From: Myroides sp. 1354
Lineage (GTDB): Bacteria > Bacteroidota > Bacteroidia > Flavobacteriales > Flavobacteriaceae
DNA length: 64,000 nt
Assembly (NCBI RefSeq): GCF_030324495.1
Contig: NZ_JACAGN010000004.1
Location: forward strand, 124,001-188,000
Reading direction: 5' to 3'
In this document: positions 1-8,165 of the stretch, in pieces
Layout: each line of letters starts with the position of its first letter
Position numbering within the stretch: position 1 is the stretch's first letter
The notes under the pieces: model-generated
Databases searched by the model: none
What the model was told of the DNA's origin: nothing
The model's input: only the letters and a program-made list of their open reading frames with translations
Program-made: the position numbers and the translations under genes

Positions 1-186
1 TAGAAGTGATTCGCTAAAGATGTGGTTGGTTAATGGTTGATCGGTTTTTTAATAAAATTCCAAGAGAAATTGTGTATTGAGGTACAGATTCAACAGGTGT
101 GAAAACAAATAGAGTTGAGATCTTTTGTGTATCCTTTTTATTAAATAATTTATGGTTATTTGTTATACAAATTGTAATTTGTACGA

Positions 187-1047
187 ATGAATACAACAGG
201 AGCCATCAAAACGTATACTTTTAATCCTTTACCCGTTGAAATTGAGGTGAAGGATCTCCTTTTTATGCGAGATTTACCTCATATCTTAGGCAAACCACAT
301 CAAGCTGAATTTTTCCAAATGATATGGATTAAAACAGGTAGTCTTCGTTGTCGTATTGATTTTGAATTAACAACAATAGAAGCCAATGAACTACTTATAA
401 TTACTGCTGGTCAAGTTTGTCAATTTGATGTTCATGCAACATATACGGGTCGGTTAGTTTTATTTACAGCTAATTTCTTTACACGCACAGAGGAAGATGC
501 ACATTTTTTGCATACAGCTGAAATTCTAAGCTTAGTCAATAGCAACAAAATTGTAAAGCTGTCGGCTTGTATGATTGAACCGTTGTTTCTTCTCTTAGAA
601 AAAGAATTAGAAAAGGAGAAAGATTCTTTTCAATTGGCTATTGCTCAAAATTATTTGAGAATAGTGCTATTAGAAGCAGAAAGGCGAGTAAAACCTACGC
701 ATTTAATACCAACAAATCTACAGATTCAATCCTTCTATCAAGCTGTTGAATCACATTTCAAGATCAATCGAAATGTCAATTACTACGCATCATTGCTGGG
801 AATATCAGAAAAAAAATTAACCCAAGAAATCAAGCAGCGAACTGGATTAACTCCGAAAGTCTGTATTGATACACGCGTAGTTTTAGAAGCCAAGCGTTTA
901 TTGAGTTATAGTTCTTTATCTGTCAAAGAATTGAGTTTTATATTGGGATTCGAAGAACCTACCAATTTTATTAAGTATTTTCGCAAGCATACTCAACTTA
1001 CGCCTCAAGTATTTCGAGAAAGTCAACAACAGCAGAAACAGCTGTAA
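187..1047 (+). CDS. AraC family transcriptional regulator
   Basis: A 286-residue protein with a cupin-like sensory N-terminal half and a C-terminal AraC-type double helix-turn-helix at about residues 185-282. The second HTH carries the family pattern of LSVKELSFILGF followed by NFIKYFRKHTQLTP. It is expected to bind DNA in the cytoplasm in response to a small ligand. The ATG at 187 is the first usable start. It precedes a co-oriented NAD(P)-binding reductase by 84 bp, so that gene is a plausible target. The ligand cannot be read from the sequence. Confidence 0.88.
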   Translation: MNTTGAIKTYTFNPLPVEIEVKDLLFMRDLPHILGKPHQAEFFQMIWIKTGSLRCRIDFELTTIEANELLIITAGQVCQFDVHATYTGRLVLFTANFFTRTEEDAHFLHTAEILSLVNSNKIVKLSACMIEPLFLLLEKELEKEKDSFQLAIAQNYLRIVLLEAERRVKPTHLIPTNLQIQSFYQAVESHFKINRNVNYYASLLGISEKKLTQEIKQRTGLTPKVCIDTRVVLEAKRLLSYSSLSVKELSFILGFEEPTNFIKYFRKHTQLTPQVFRESQQQQKQL

Positions 1048-1097
1048 TTTACCTTCTTTTGGCGGTAATGTATTATTTCCTTTGTGGAATTCTAATC

Positions 1098-1105
1098 TAC
1101 CTTTG
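1098..1105 (+). promoter_or_regulatory. putative -7 element TACCTTTG
   Basis: The octamer matches the Bacteroidota -7 consensus TAnnTTTG and lies 26 bp before the start of the reductase at 1132. I do not see a clean -33 TTTG at the usual distance, so it may depend on the upstream AraC regulator. Confidence 0.4.
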
Positions 1106-1131
1106 TTTCAGTTAATTTAAAAAAATAAAAG

Positions 1132-1782
1132 ATGAAAAATATTTTATTAATTGGAGCAAGTGGATTTGTAGGAACTGCTCTTTTAAAAGAGGCCTTAAGT
1201 AGAAATATTAAGGTAAGCGCGATTGTGCGAAATGCAAATAAAATTGCGATTCAACATCCCAATTTAGAAGTTGTAGAAGGTACGATTACCTCTGCTGAAC
1301 AAGTAGCAACATGGAGTAAAGGAAAAGACGCCGTAATTAGTGCTTATAATCCTGGGTGGTCAAACCCTAATATATATGAAGAAACCTTAACAATATATCC
1401 GCTTATTTTAGAAGGAGTCAAACAAGCAGGAGTAGAGCGTTTACTTCTTGTAGGGGGAGCAGGTACTTTATTCGTAAAACCAGGTTTACGCGTAGTAGAT
1501 TCAGGTGCGATTCCAGAAGCGATTATGCCAGGTGTAAAATCGCTAGGAGAGTTTTACTTAGATACGCTTGTGAATGAAAAAAACATCGACTGGATTTTCT
1601 TTTCGCCCGCGGCTCATTTAGAACCAGGACAGAGAACAGGCGTATATCGATTAGGGAAAGACGACTTACTCGTTGATCCACAAGGAGAAAGTAAAATTTC
1701 AGTAGAAGATTATGCCAAAGCAATGTTAGATGAATTTGAAACCCCACAACATCACCAAGAACGCTTTACAATTGCCTATTAA
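1132..1782 (+). CDS. NAD(P)-binding Rossmann reductase (atypical SDR / NmrA-like)
   Basis: A 216-residue cytoplasmic protein that opens with a dinucleotide-binding loop, GASGFVG at residues 8-14, after a first beta strand. The overall size and the motif KQAGVERLLLVGGAGTL in the middle match the atypical short-chain dehydrogenase family that includes NAD(P)H-binding YwnB-like proteins. There is no classical YxxxK active site that I can place with confidence, so it may be a reductase or a redox sensor. It is followed by a strong terminator. Confidence 0.85.
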   Translation: MKNILLIGASGFVGTALLKEALSRNIKVSAIVRNANKIAIQHPNLEVVEGTITSAEQVATWSKGKDAVISAYNPGWSNPNIYEETLTIYPLILEGVKQAGVERLLLVGGAGTLFVKPGLRVVDSGAIPEAIMPGVKSLGEFYLDTLVNEKNIDWIFFSPAAHLEPGQRTGVYRLGKDDLLVDPQGESKISVEDYAKAMLDEFETPQHHQERFTIAY

Positions 1783-1802
1783 TACAATTTTGTTACTAAA
1801 TA

Positions 1803-1848
1803 AGAGCCATGAGTTTGATTTTATAATCAAACTCATGGCTCTATTTTT
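1803..1848 (+). terminator. intrinsic terminator
   Basis: Perfect 18-bp inverted repeat (1803-1820 and 1825-1842) with a 4-base loop, followed by a T-rich tract. It ends the reductase transcript. Confidence 0.85.
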
Positions 1849-1930
1849 CATTAGCTATTTAAAGATTTAATACAGTATGTTCTTAGAAAAAAAAGATTTA
1901 ATTTGCTCTAGTTAAATCCTATCATTCCCT

Positions 1931-2503
1931 ATGTTTGAACGTTTTGATCAAAAATCAGTTATAAGTCAAGCCTTTATAGACTTGTATCGTCCTTATTTTA
2001 AAGCAACCTCTTATAATCCAAAGACGATACTTTTGGAAGAAGGCCAAGTTGCTCATAAAGTATTTTGGATTAAAAAAGGGTGTATGCGTGTTTGGATGAA
2101 TAAAGAAGGACAAGAAATTACCTTTCAGTTTTTTTTGGAAAACAGTTTAGTTTCTTCCATTGAGAGTTTTTGGCAGGGAACTCCTAGTAAATTTACTTTA
2201 GAAACTATTGAATCTACAGAGGTATGGGAAGCAGAAAAAAAGGATATTCAATCCCTATTAGAAGAATCATTGACCCAACCCATATATAGAGATTTATTCA
2301 TTGATGTTATTTTTCAACGTACTTTTGATTATGTAAACCATAGTCTTTCTTTCGTTCAATCAACACCTGAAGAACGCTATCTTAAACTTCGCGAGACAAG
2401 ACCAGAATTAATTCAGCGCATTCCTCAGCATTATCTTGCTTCTTATATCGGAATTTCTAAAGTTCACCTTAGTCGCATTAAAAGCAAATTAATGCGATTG
2501 TAA
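1931..2503 (+). CDS. Crp/Fnr family transcriptional regulator
   Basis: A 190-residue protein with an N-terminal cyclic-nucleotide-binding-type beta barrel (about 20-115) and a short C-terminal winged helix whose recognition region reads QHYLASYIGISKVHLSRIKSKL. This C-terminus is typical of the small Bacteroidota Crp/Fnr regulators. There are no cysteines arranged for an Fnr iron-sulfur cluster. It lies 70 bp upstream of a co-oriented MDR-type reductase with a perfect palindrome between them, which suggests a regulator-target pair. Confidence 0.88.
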   Translation: MFERFDQKSVISQAFIDLYRPYFKATSYNPKTILLEEGQVAHKVFWIKKGCMRVWMNKEGQEITFQFFLENSLVSSIESFWQGTPSKFTLETIESTEVWEAEKKDIQSLLEESLTQPIYRDLFIDVIFQRTFDYVNHSLSFVQSTPEERYLKLRETRPELIQRIPQHYLASYIGISKVHLSRIKSKLMRL

Positions 2504-2506
2504 TTT

Positions 2507-2522
2507 GATAACAAATGTTATC
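2507..2522. promoter_or_regulatory. palindromic operator candidate
   Basis: The 16-bp sequence GATAACAAATGTTATC has perfect 7-bp arms around a 2-bp centre. It sits 3 bp after the Crp/Fnr gene stop and 51 bp before the reductase start. The TAACA/TGTTA arms resemble a Crp/Fnr-type operator; assignment to the neighbouring regulator is inference. Confidence 0.45.
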
Positions 2523-2573
2523 GCTCTAAAATGAAGTGAGACCTTACTTTTACAATACACTAAAAAAAGTAAA

Positions 2574-3551
2574 ATGAAAGCTATTATTGTAAAAGATAAA
2601 GGGATAGATCCTGTATATGTAACGGATTATAAAGAGACTATTATTCAATCACCCCTTGAAGTATTACTTAAAGTAAAGGCAGTATCCATTAAAAATTTAG
2701 ATCGTGCTATAGCATCAGGACAACATTATTCAGTTACCAATAAGCCCTTTGTGCCTTTTGTTGTTGGCACGGATGGAATAGGTGAACTATCTGACGGTAG
2801 TTTAGCCTATGGTTTTGGATTAAAAGGAATGCTTAGTGACTATGCCGTTGTTCCTCAAGATCGACTTGTTCCTTTGCCTAAAGGAATTGATTTGGCTTTA
2901 GCAGCAGCACTACCTAATGCTTTGTTAGGGTCTGTTATGGCCATGTTGGTGCGTGGAAACCTAAAAAAAGGAGATGTTGTTTTAATCCATGGAGCAACAG
3001 GTGTAACTGGTCAAATAGCAATACAAATGGCACGCCATTATGGAGCTAGTACAATTATTGCAACAGGTAGAAATAAAGAAAGTTTAAATCAACTCCACGC
3101 ATTAGGTGCCGATCAGATCATGTCGCTTGCCGAAAATCCAGATCAATTCATTCAATCCATTCGTCAAATTCACCAGCAAACGCCTATCGATTTAGTTATC
3201 GATTATGTATGGGGCGAGAGTGCTTCTACTATTTTAACGGCTTTAAAAGGAAATGGCTCCTACCAATACAAAACAAAATTCGTCAATGTTGGAGCCATGT
3301 CAGGAGATCGAATGGAAGTGTCTTCTTCTATTTTAAGAGGAACCGATATTCATTTATTAGGGTCGGGGATCGGCAGTTGGACAGAAGTGGAAATGCAGCG
3401 TTTTTTTAAAGAGTTACTTCCTGAGGCATTCACTTTAGCGGCTGAAGGAAAGTTAAAGCTCCAAACCATTTGTCATTCTTGGAAAAATATCGAACAGGTT
3501 TGGAATACCCCTTTGTCAAGTGGAGAACGTTTAGTTTTTATCCTTGATTAA
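2574..3551 (+). CDS. zinc-free MDR alcohol dehydrogenase / quinone oxidoreductase-like
   Basis: A 325-residue medium-chain dehydrogenase/reductase. The N-terminal GroES-like domain (about 1-115) is followed by a Rossmann domain with the nucleotide loop HGATGVTGQIAIQMA at about residues 139-153. The cysteine and histidine ligands for catalytic zinc are absent, which places it with the NADPH:quinone oxidoreductase-like branch. The likely reaction is NADPH-dependent reduction of a quinone or enone; the substrate is unknown. It follows a Crp/Fnr regulator and ends at a terminator. Confidence 0.87.
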   Translation: MKAIIVKDKGIDPVYVTDYKETIIQSPLEVLLKVKAVSIKNLDRAIASGQHYSVTNKPFVPFVVGTDGIGELSDGSLAYGFGLKGMLSDYAVVPQDRLVPLPKGIDLALAAALPNALLGSVMAMLVRGNLKKGDVVLIHGATGVTGQIAIQMARHYGASTIIATGRNKESLNQLHALGADQIMSLAENPDQFIQSIRQIHQQTPIDLVIDYVWGESASTILTALKGNGSYQYKTKFVNVGAMSGDRMEVSSSILRGTDIHLLGSGIGSWTEVEMQRFFKELLPEAFTLAAEGKLKLQTICHSWKNIEQVWNTPLSSGERLVFILD

Positions 3552-3557
3552 GGATAA

Positions 3558-3595
3558 AGAGCGAATATCTCTTAAATATTCGCTCTATATTTCTA
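3558..3595 (+). terminator. intrinsic terminator
   Basis: Perfect 11-bp inverted repeat (3558-3568 and 3576-3586) with a 7-base loop followed by ATATTTCT. Confidence 0.75.
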
Positions 3596-3629
3596 GTGCA
3601 TTTTTTTTAATTCTACTAGTACTGTATCC

Positions 3630-4163
3630 TTACAGATTAGGATTTATACTTGCATATAAAACATGATCGATGTACTTCCCTTCTTTAAACGTATAAGCTT
3701 GGAGTAAACCTTCTTTTTTCATGCCAATGTTCTGCATTATTTTTCCAGAAGCTTTATTAGAATCAAAATGAGAAGCAAATATTCGCTTGAGGTTAAGTTG
3801 TTCAAAACCAAAGTTTAGGATCTCCTTTGCAGCTTCTGTTATTAATCCTTGATTCCAATACGTTTCATCTAGCCAATAACCTAGTTCAGCTTTATGGTTC
3901 ATCTTGTCAATACCCAAACCAATTCCTCCTATAATTTTAGATGCGTTTTTTAAGCGTATAGCAAAAATATAAGCATTTGTATTTAGCAAACCTTGAGCGG
4001 CCAATTCCACCCAAAAAGCTGCACTAGCTTCGGTATAAGGAAAGGGAATATTGGTTGTATTCTTGTGGTATATTGGGTTTTTCATGATTTCCACCAACAC
4101 AGGAATATCGGTATCAAGCGGTTGATTTAAAACTAATCGTTCTGTTTCTAATTGAGGTTTCAT
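3630..4163 (-). CDS. GNAT family N-acetyltransferase (RimJ/RimL-like)
   Basis: A 177-residue acetyltransferase of the Acetyltransf_3 type. It starts with the family hallmark LETERLVLNQP and contains the acetyl-CoA loop region WNQGLITEAAKEIL after ELGYWLDETYW. Such enzymes acetylate protein N-termini or small amines using acetyl-CoA in the cytoplasm. It is convergent with the upstream reductase and stands alone. The substrate cannot be inferred. Confidence 0.88.
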   Translation of the reverse strand: MKPQLETERLVLNQPLDTDIPVLVEIMKNPIYHKNTTNIPFPYTEASAAFWVELAAQGLLNTNAYIFAIRLKNASKIIGGIGLGIDKMNHKAELGYWLDETYWNQGLITEAAKEILNFGFEQLNLKRIFASHFDSNKASGKIMQNIGMKKEGLLQAYTFKEGKYIDHVLYASINPNL

Positions 4164-4293
4164 GTATTATCTTTTGGACTAACTATGTTATAAAAATACG
4201 TTTTTTAGATTTATAAATTTCGATTAATTCCCTATTAGAAGGAAATTTCCTTTCACTTTTGAATAAAAAGATAAATACTATAAGAATAGAAAA

Positions 4294-4320
4294 GAGCTAT
4301 TTCATTTATTGAAATAGCTC
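4294..4320 (-). terminator. hairpin terminator of small secreted protein gene
   Basis: Perfect 11-bp inverted repeat (4294-4304 and 4310-4320) with a 5-base loop, 21 bp beyond the stop of the minus-strand gene at 4342. Confidence 0.6.
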
Positions 4321-4341
4321 CTAATTTAACATCTAATATTT

Positions 4342-4638
4342 TTAAAGTTCACAATCACCAATGGCACTAAACCCAACTGTTACTACATCAAAACCGCCAT
4401 AAAGTTCAACTAATTCATACCCTCTATCTAATAACGCTTCCTCAGTTGTTAAACACATCTCTTCAGAATATAAAACTTCATAAGTATAAAGAGCTAAAAC
4501 TTCCAACAAATACAATTCACTTGTTACTTCTTTTTTAAACTCTAGCGTTGGATTCTCCATTGTTGAAACTGTTTTTGCCACCATCGTACTGCTCCCTACC
4601 ACCAATAAAGCCGCAGCTAATAAAAAACTTTTTTTCAT
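4342..4638 (-). CDS. small secreted protein, paralogous family 1
   Basis: A 98-residue protein with a clear Sec signal peptide (MKKSFLLAAALLVVGSSTM, cleavage probably near VAKT). The mature part is acidic and has one internal Cys in the context CLTTEE and one near the C-terminus (GDCEL). A homologue with the same signal peptide style, the same C-x-T-x-E-E element and the same C-terminal Cys lies at 35751-36035. A degenerate third copy lies about 500 bp away at 5123-5212. I do not recognise a described function; two spaced cysteines suggest a disulfide-bonded exported peptide. Confidence 0.75.
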   Translation of the reverse strand: MKKSFLLAAALLVVGSSTMVAKTVSTMENPTLEFKKEVTSELYLLEVLALYTYEVLYSEEMCLTTEEALLDRGYELVELYGGFDVVTVGFSAIGDCEL

Positions 4639-5122
4639 AAAATATATTTTTTTAAGATTAATGATATGAAATTATGAATTATTAAGACTTAAAAACAACA
4701 ATTAACATTGTTTTTAATATTATTGAATAATAATTATACACGCAGTTAATTGCTTTAAGATAGGCTAAATTTCAGCCAAAGGCAGCTGGCTCTTGTGTTT
4801 GTAGAAACAAGGTATAGGTTTAGTCTTGGTAAATCTTAATTTTATAGTGAAATGTTCAATATTTGAGAATATTAAAACATATCTATCTTAATTCTAAGAG
4901 AATAGCATCCTTTTAATCAGCCCGTATTAGATATATGTTATCTAGTGTTGTGTCATTTTTGAATAGTTCAGATGTGCTATACTTATTCATTTAAAGTTAA
5001 GGAAGTATGGTAGCTAAAAAGATACCATTATTTCTAAAATTAGCCAGAATATGTCAATCATAAATAACTTTAAAATTTGTTATCTCGATTTGCTATATAA
5101 CTTTACTAGATTAAAAATCATC

Positions 5123-5212
5123 TCATTCACCAATACAGTTTGCTTCTTGAGTTTCTACAGCTATTTTTTCAACTGTTGTAACTGTTTTCGCTCCCATTGT
5201 GCTACTTCCTAA
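5123..5212 (-). pseudogene. remnant of family-1 small secreted protein
   Basis: On the minus strand this reads LGSSTMGAKTVTTVEKIAVE and then nine more codons to a TGA. The first part is nearly identical to the signal-peptide end of the protein at 4342-4638 (VGSSTMVAKTVSTMEN). The start codon and hydrophobic core are missing or replaced and the mature part is cut short, so this is a decayed copy. Confidence 0.7.
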
Positions 5213-5292
5213 ATAACTAGAATCTTTTTGAAACAAGTAGTTCAAAGCAAAAAAGGGAATACTTCAAGATATATCCCTATTTAATGGTAGAA

Positions 5293-5339
5293 TAGTCAAG
5301 ATTTGTGCTATTTTAGAATTAAAACAGTTCCTACATTTG
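5293..5339 (+). promoter_or_regulatory. predicted promoter/operator of the nickel operon
   Basis: A 20-bp block, tagtcaagatttgtgctatt (5293-5312), is followed after 19 bp by TACATTTG (5332-5339), a match to the TAnnTTTG -7 consensus. The identical 20-bp block with identical 19-bp spacing to a TAnnTTTG element recurs at 13371-13417 before the urease operon. The block overlaps where the -33 region should be, which suits a transcription factor site. The transcript would carry a leader of about 270 bases before hypA. Confidence 0.65.
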
Positions 5340-5550
5340 TGCTGTTATTCTAGCAAAATCCAATTATAATAATACTTTAGCTAGACAATCAATACTTTTT
5401 ATACTTAAACCACTTAAAGGTTATTTAGTAAAGAAAAGTAGCAGTATTAATTCTTACTTTAAGAAAAAAATGTCTTTTAGGAGAATTAATACGATAGAAT
5501 AATTTGACACTAACGCAGTACTTGAAGTTGGTTGTTAAGAAAAAAAAAAG

Positions 5551-5575
5551 ACCTATTGTTTAGGTGCTTTTTATT
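5551..5575 (+). terminator. weak terminator/attenuator in hypA leader
   Basis: A short hairpin (accta 5551-5555, taggt 5561-5565, extendable with one bulge) is preceded by an A-tract and followed by a T-rich tract. No gene ends here, so it could attenuate the hypA transcript or end a small RNA from the promoter at 5332. Confidence 0.45.
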
Positions 5576-5615
5576 TGTTTTAGAAAATGTATTTAGAGAA
5601 TTAAATTAGTAAGCG

Positions 5616-5960
5616 ATGCATGAATTGTCAATCGTGAAGGATATCTTTTCCACTTTAGAAGAGCATTATAAAACTAGAGTAGAGGATATTGCAAAAATAG
5701 AAATCACGGCAGGTTTGTTATCTAATGTACAACCTGTGCTCATACAAAACGCATTTGATGCTTTTATAATAGAACATCAAAAATATAGGCAAATGGAACT
5801 AGAAGTAGTAGTGCAAGATATTGTGGCACATTGTCAAGAGTGCAATCGCGATTTTAAAGTAGAATATCACCGTTTTGTTTGTTCCTGTGGTACACCATCC
5901 ACAACTATTGTGCAAGGGAATGAATTATACATTTCGAAAGTTAGTATCAAACAATCTTAA
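5616..5960 (+). CDS. hypA: nickel insertion protein HypA
   Basis: A 114-residue HypA/HybF protein. It begins with the invariant MHELSI, whose His2 and Glu3 help bind nickel. A structural zinc site is visible as C73-x-x-C76 and C89-x-C91; the second pair is CxC rather than the common CxxC. HypA delivers nickel to hydrogenase or, as in Helicobacter, to urease. No hydrogenase gene is in the window, while a urease operon lies 8 kb downstream, so a urease role is likely. It is the first gene of the operon, 13 bp before hypB. Confidence 0.95.
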   Translation: MHELSIVKDIFSTLEEHYKTRVEDIAKIEITAGLLSNVQPVLIQNAFDAFIIEHQKYRQMELEVVVQDIVAHCQECNRDFKVEYHRFVCSCGTPSTTIVQGNELYISKVSIKQS

Positions 5961-5973
5961 TATAGTATTTATT

Positions 5974-6681
5974 ATGTCATCAAATCCAAAAAGTTTAGGA
6001 AATCGAGTAGGGTCATTGCAATGCGATAATACAACGCTACACTTGTTAAAAGCCAATGATTTTGTGGCTAATGCAATTAGACAACGCCTAAAAAATATTT
6101 GTGTGATTAATGTGTGTTCTTCTCCAGGTTCAGGAAAAACGACCTTGATGCAAGAAACAGGAAAACGCTTAGGAAAAAAGCTAAATATCGCAGTCTTAGT
6201 AGGTGATCCAGAAACTGATCGCGATGCAGTTCGCATGAAAGAAGTGGGATTAAATGCGCTTCAAATTGTTACCGGTGGAATGTGTCATATTGAAGCTCAA
6301 ATGATTTTACAAGCTTTAGATCACATGGATTTAGAAGGTTTAGATTTATTGTTTATTGAAAATGTAGGAAACTTATTATGTCCTTCTGCCTTTGATTTAG
6401 GAGAAGACTATCGCGTTACTTTACTCGCTACAACAGAAGGGGATGACAAACCTAAAAAATATCCGAGAATGTTTTTAACTAGCGAATTAATGTTGGTTTC
6501 AAAAGCCGATTTATTGCCTTATGTTCCTTTTACAATTGAAAATGTGACCAAAGATGCAAGAGAAGTTAATCCGAACATTGAAGTTGTAACTATTAGTACG
6601 CTAAATGGGGAAGGGATTGAAACTTGGTGCGAATGGTTAGAAGCACGTGTGGCAGCCAAAAAGGCTCAAGTAACGGAATAA
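5974..6681 (+). CDS. hypB: nickel-dependent GTPase HypB
   Basis: A 235-residue cytoplasmic GTPase that partners HypA. The P-loop SSPGSGKTT is at residues 49-57, the dimer-interface metal motif GGMCHIEA has Cys104-His105, and a second Cys136 follows in VGNLLCPSAF. These are hallmark HypB features. The His-rich N-terminal nickel-storage tail of some HypB proteins is absent. I chose the ATG at 5974; an earlier in-frame start would overlap the end of hypA by about 86 bp and add unrelated sequence. The next gene starts 8 bp after the stop. Confidence 0.95.
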   Translation: MSSNPKSLGNRVGSLQCDNTTLHLLKANDFVANAIRQRLKNICVINVCSSPGSGKTTLMQETGKRLGKKLNIAVLVGDPETDRDAVRMKEVGLNALQIVTGGMCHIEAQMILQALDHMDLEGLDLLFIENVGNLLCPSAFDLGEDYRVTLLATTEGDDKPKKYPRMFLTSELMLVSKADLLPYVPFTIENVTKDAREVNPNIEVVTISTLNGEGIETWCEWLEARVAAKKAQVTE

Positions 6682-6688
6682 TTTGAAG

Positions 6689-7147
6689 ATGGAACCCCTT
6701 ATTAACATTGATGAGATTCAAGTACAACAGGATGTTATAGCAGGAGTAGATCTGTTTGAAATTGAGTGGTTTGAAACACAAAAGCATCTATTCAAACGAT
6801 TAACTAAAGGTGGCGTTAAGCTACAAGTTGAAAAACAGCAACATCCTGTTTGGCAGCAAGGAGACGCTTTGTATTCCAAAGGGAAGTTAATTGCGCAGGT
6901 TATAATTAAGCCTACATTAGCGATTCAATTTACCTCTAAACAAAGTGATTTAATTGTTGATTTCACTTATTATATAGGCAATAGGCATCTCCCCATTTTT
7001 ATTGATGTTGAAGATCATGCGTTTCTTGTTCCTTATGATGGTCCGTTATATGAACAATTAACAGCCAAATTTACTTTAGACCTTACCTTAGTAAAAAAGC
7101 AATTATTATTTCGTATGCTTCTTCATGAGAAACATGCACAATTATAA
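6689..7147 (+). CDS. ureE: urease accessory protein UreE, first copy
   Basis: A 152-residue UreE-type nickel metallochaperone. The N-terminal half fits the peptide-binding domain, and the metal-binding domain carries the family hallmark IGNRHLP with His100, the interfacial nickel ligand in characterised UreE proteins. The C-terminus ends in HEKHAQL but lacks a long His tail. This copy lies between hypB and an ABC importer, far from the urease structural genes, which have their own UreE at 16256. It may receive freshly imported nickel from HypA/HypB. The ATG at 6689 is preferred over an upstream TTG. Confidence 0.85.
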   Translation: MEPLINIDEIQVQQDVIAGVDLFEIEWFETQKHLFKRLTKGGVKLQVEKQQHPVWQQGDALYSKGKLIAQVIIKPTLAIQFTSKQSDLIVDFTYYIGNRHLPIFIDVEDHAFLVPYDGPLYEQLTAKFTLDLTLVKKQLLFRMLLHEKHAQL

Positions 7148-7151
7148 ATTA

Positions 7152-8150
7152 ATGAAGACAATATTTTTCATACCACTTGTGTGTTTATTATGCTTCGCAC
7201 AGGGGTGTAAACAAAAGACAAAACTACCAGTAGAAGTTTCCTCAGACACTGCAGTCAGTGCCATCGACAGTAGAGGAAAAGAGGTGAAATTACCGCATGC
7301 GGCTACTCGTGTTGTAGCTTTATACGAAGCATTAGTTGACGATATCTTTATGCTAGATGCCCAAGATAAATTAGTTGGGATTCCACAACAGACCTATTTA
7401 AATGAAGATGCTTTTGCTTTTTTTTCAACCTTAGATAGTCGTATGGCAAAAAAACAAATTGCAACCCCTACATTTGGTGGTGGAGCATCCAGTATTGAAG
7501 CCTTAATCGGATTACAACCCGATCTTGTATTAACTTTTGATCAAGACAAAGAGGCTATTGCTCAACTTGAAGATCTAGGTATAGCTGTATTTACCATTGC
7601 GAGTGAAGATGCTGCTGGGATTATTAATGAACTAAAAGGAATTGGTACTTTAGTTGGCCAATCAGATCGTGCTACTAAAATAACCGATTATATCGAAAAG
7701 GAAATCCAAGTCATGGAAACTATACCGATGGATCACCCCAAGACGGTTTATTATGCTTGGTCAAAAGGACGTGTACTCTCAACTTCAGGAAAGGGAACGT
7801 TAATGGATATGGCTATTAGACTTTCAGGAGCAGTAAATGCTTGTCCTTTAGCCATGCAAGCGCCAAATATTGGCGCTGAAATGTTGTATAAATGGAATCC
7901 TGATCTAATTATTCTTTGGAATTCTAATGCAAATGATGTTTATAAATTAAGTGAATTGGCCAATTTACCAGCTGTAGTAAATAAACAAGTCAAAGTAATG
8001 CGTCCTTCTTTTTTATATGATCCACATACGGTGAAATTTTTATTATTTGCTAAGCAGGTGAGACAATGGTCTTATCCGGCTTATACTGCGGCAGCCCTAG
8101 AACGCGATTTAGAAGAAGCAATGCAGGTATTATATGTTAAAAAACACTAG
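7152..8150 (+). CDS. ABC transporter substrate-binding lipoprotein (FecB/BtuF type), putative nickel
   Basis: A 332-residue periplasmic-binding lipoprotein. The signal peptide ends in a lipobox (FAQGC, Cys19). The body follows the helical-backbone metal/siderophore/B12 binding fold: a DSRGKEVKLPHAATRVVALY start, two lobes and a long connecting helix. It heads a lipoprotein-permease-ATPase set. The family imports ferric siderophores, haem, cobalamin or, in Helicobacter, nickel complexes; location between hypAB-ureE and a TonB-dependent receptor favours nickel. I chose the internal ATG at 7152 because it gives the cleanest signal peptide, although frames from 7125 remain open. Confidence 0.87.
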   Translation: MKTIFFIPLVCLLCFAQGCKQKTKLPVEVSSDTAVSAIDSRGKEVKLPHAATRVVALYEALVDDIFMLDAQDKLVGIPQQTYLNEDAFAFFSTLDSRMAKKQIATPTFGGGASSIEALIGLQPDLVLTFDQDKEAIAQLEDLGIAVFTIASEDAAGIINELKGIGTLVGQSDRATKITDYIEKEIQVMETIPMDHPKTVYYAWSKGRVLSTSGKGTLMDMAIRLSGAVNACPLAMQAPNIGAEMLYKWNPDLIILWNSNANDVYKLSELANLPAVVNKQVKVMRPSFLYDPHTVKFLLFAKQVRQWSYPAYTAAALERDLEEAMQVLYVKKH

Positions 8151-8165
8151 AATTTAGTTTACGCT

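Larger units (their letters stand above)
4639..5615. other. 977-bp intergenic region with gene remnant, promoter and leader
   Basis: This AT-rich gap has no intact gene. It holds the remnant of a family-1 secreted protein (5123-5212, minus), a promoter-like block shared with the urease operon (5293-5339) and a roughly 270-base leader ending in a hairpin with T-run just before hypA. I see nothing definable in 4740-5100. Confidence 0.6.

Noticed and set aside
14-196. Minus-strand 60-codon ORF at the window start
   Set aside because: It overlaps the start of the AraC gene, has no protein-like pattern and no regulatory context.
5340-5615. NiCo or cobalamin riboswitch before hypA
   Set aside because: I could not find the conserved core sequences of either; only a plain hairpin is visible.
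5875-5973. Upstream extension of hypB
   Set aside because: It would overlap hypA heavily and the added residues have no HypB similarity; ATG 5974 fits the family.
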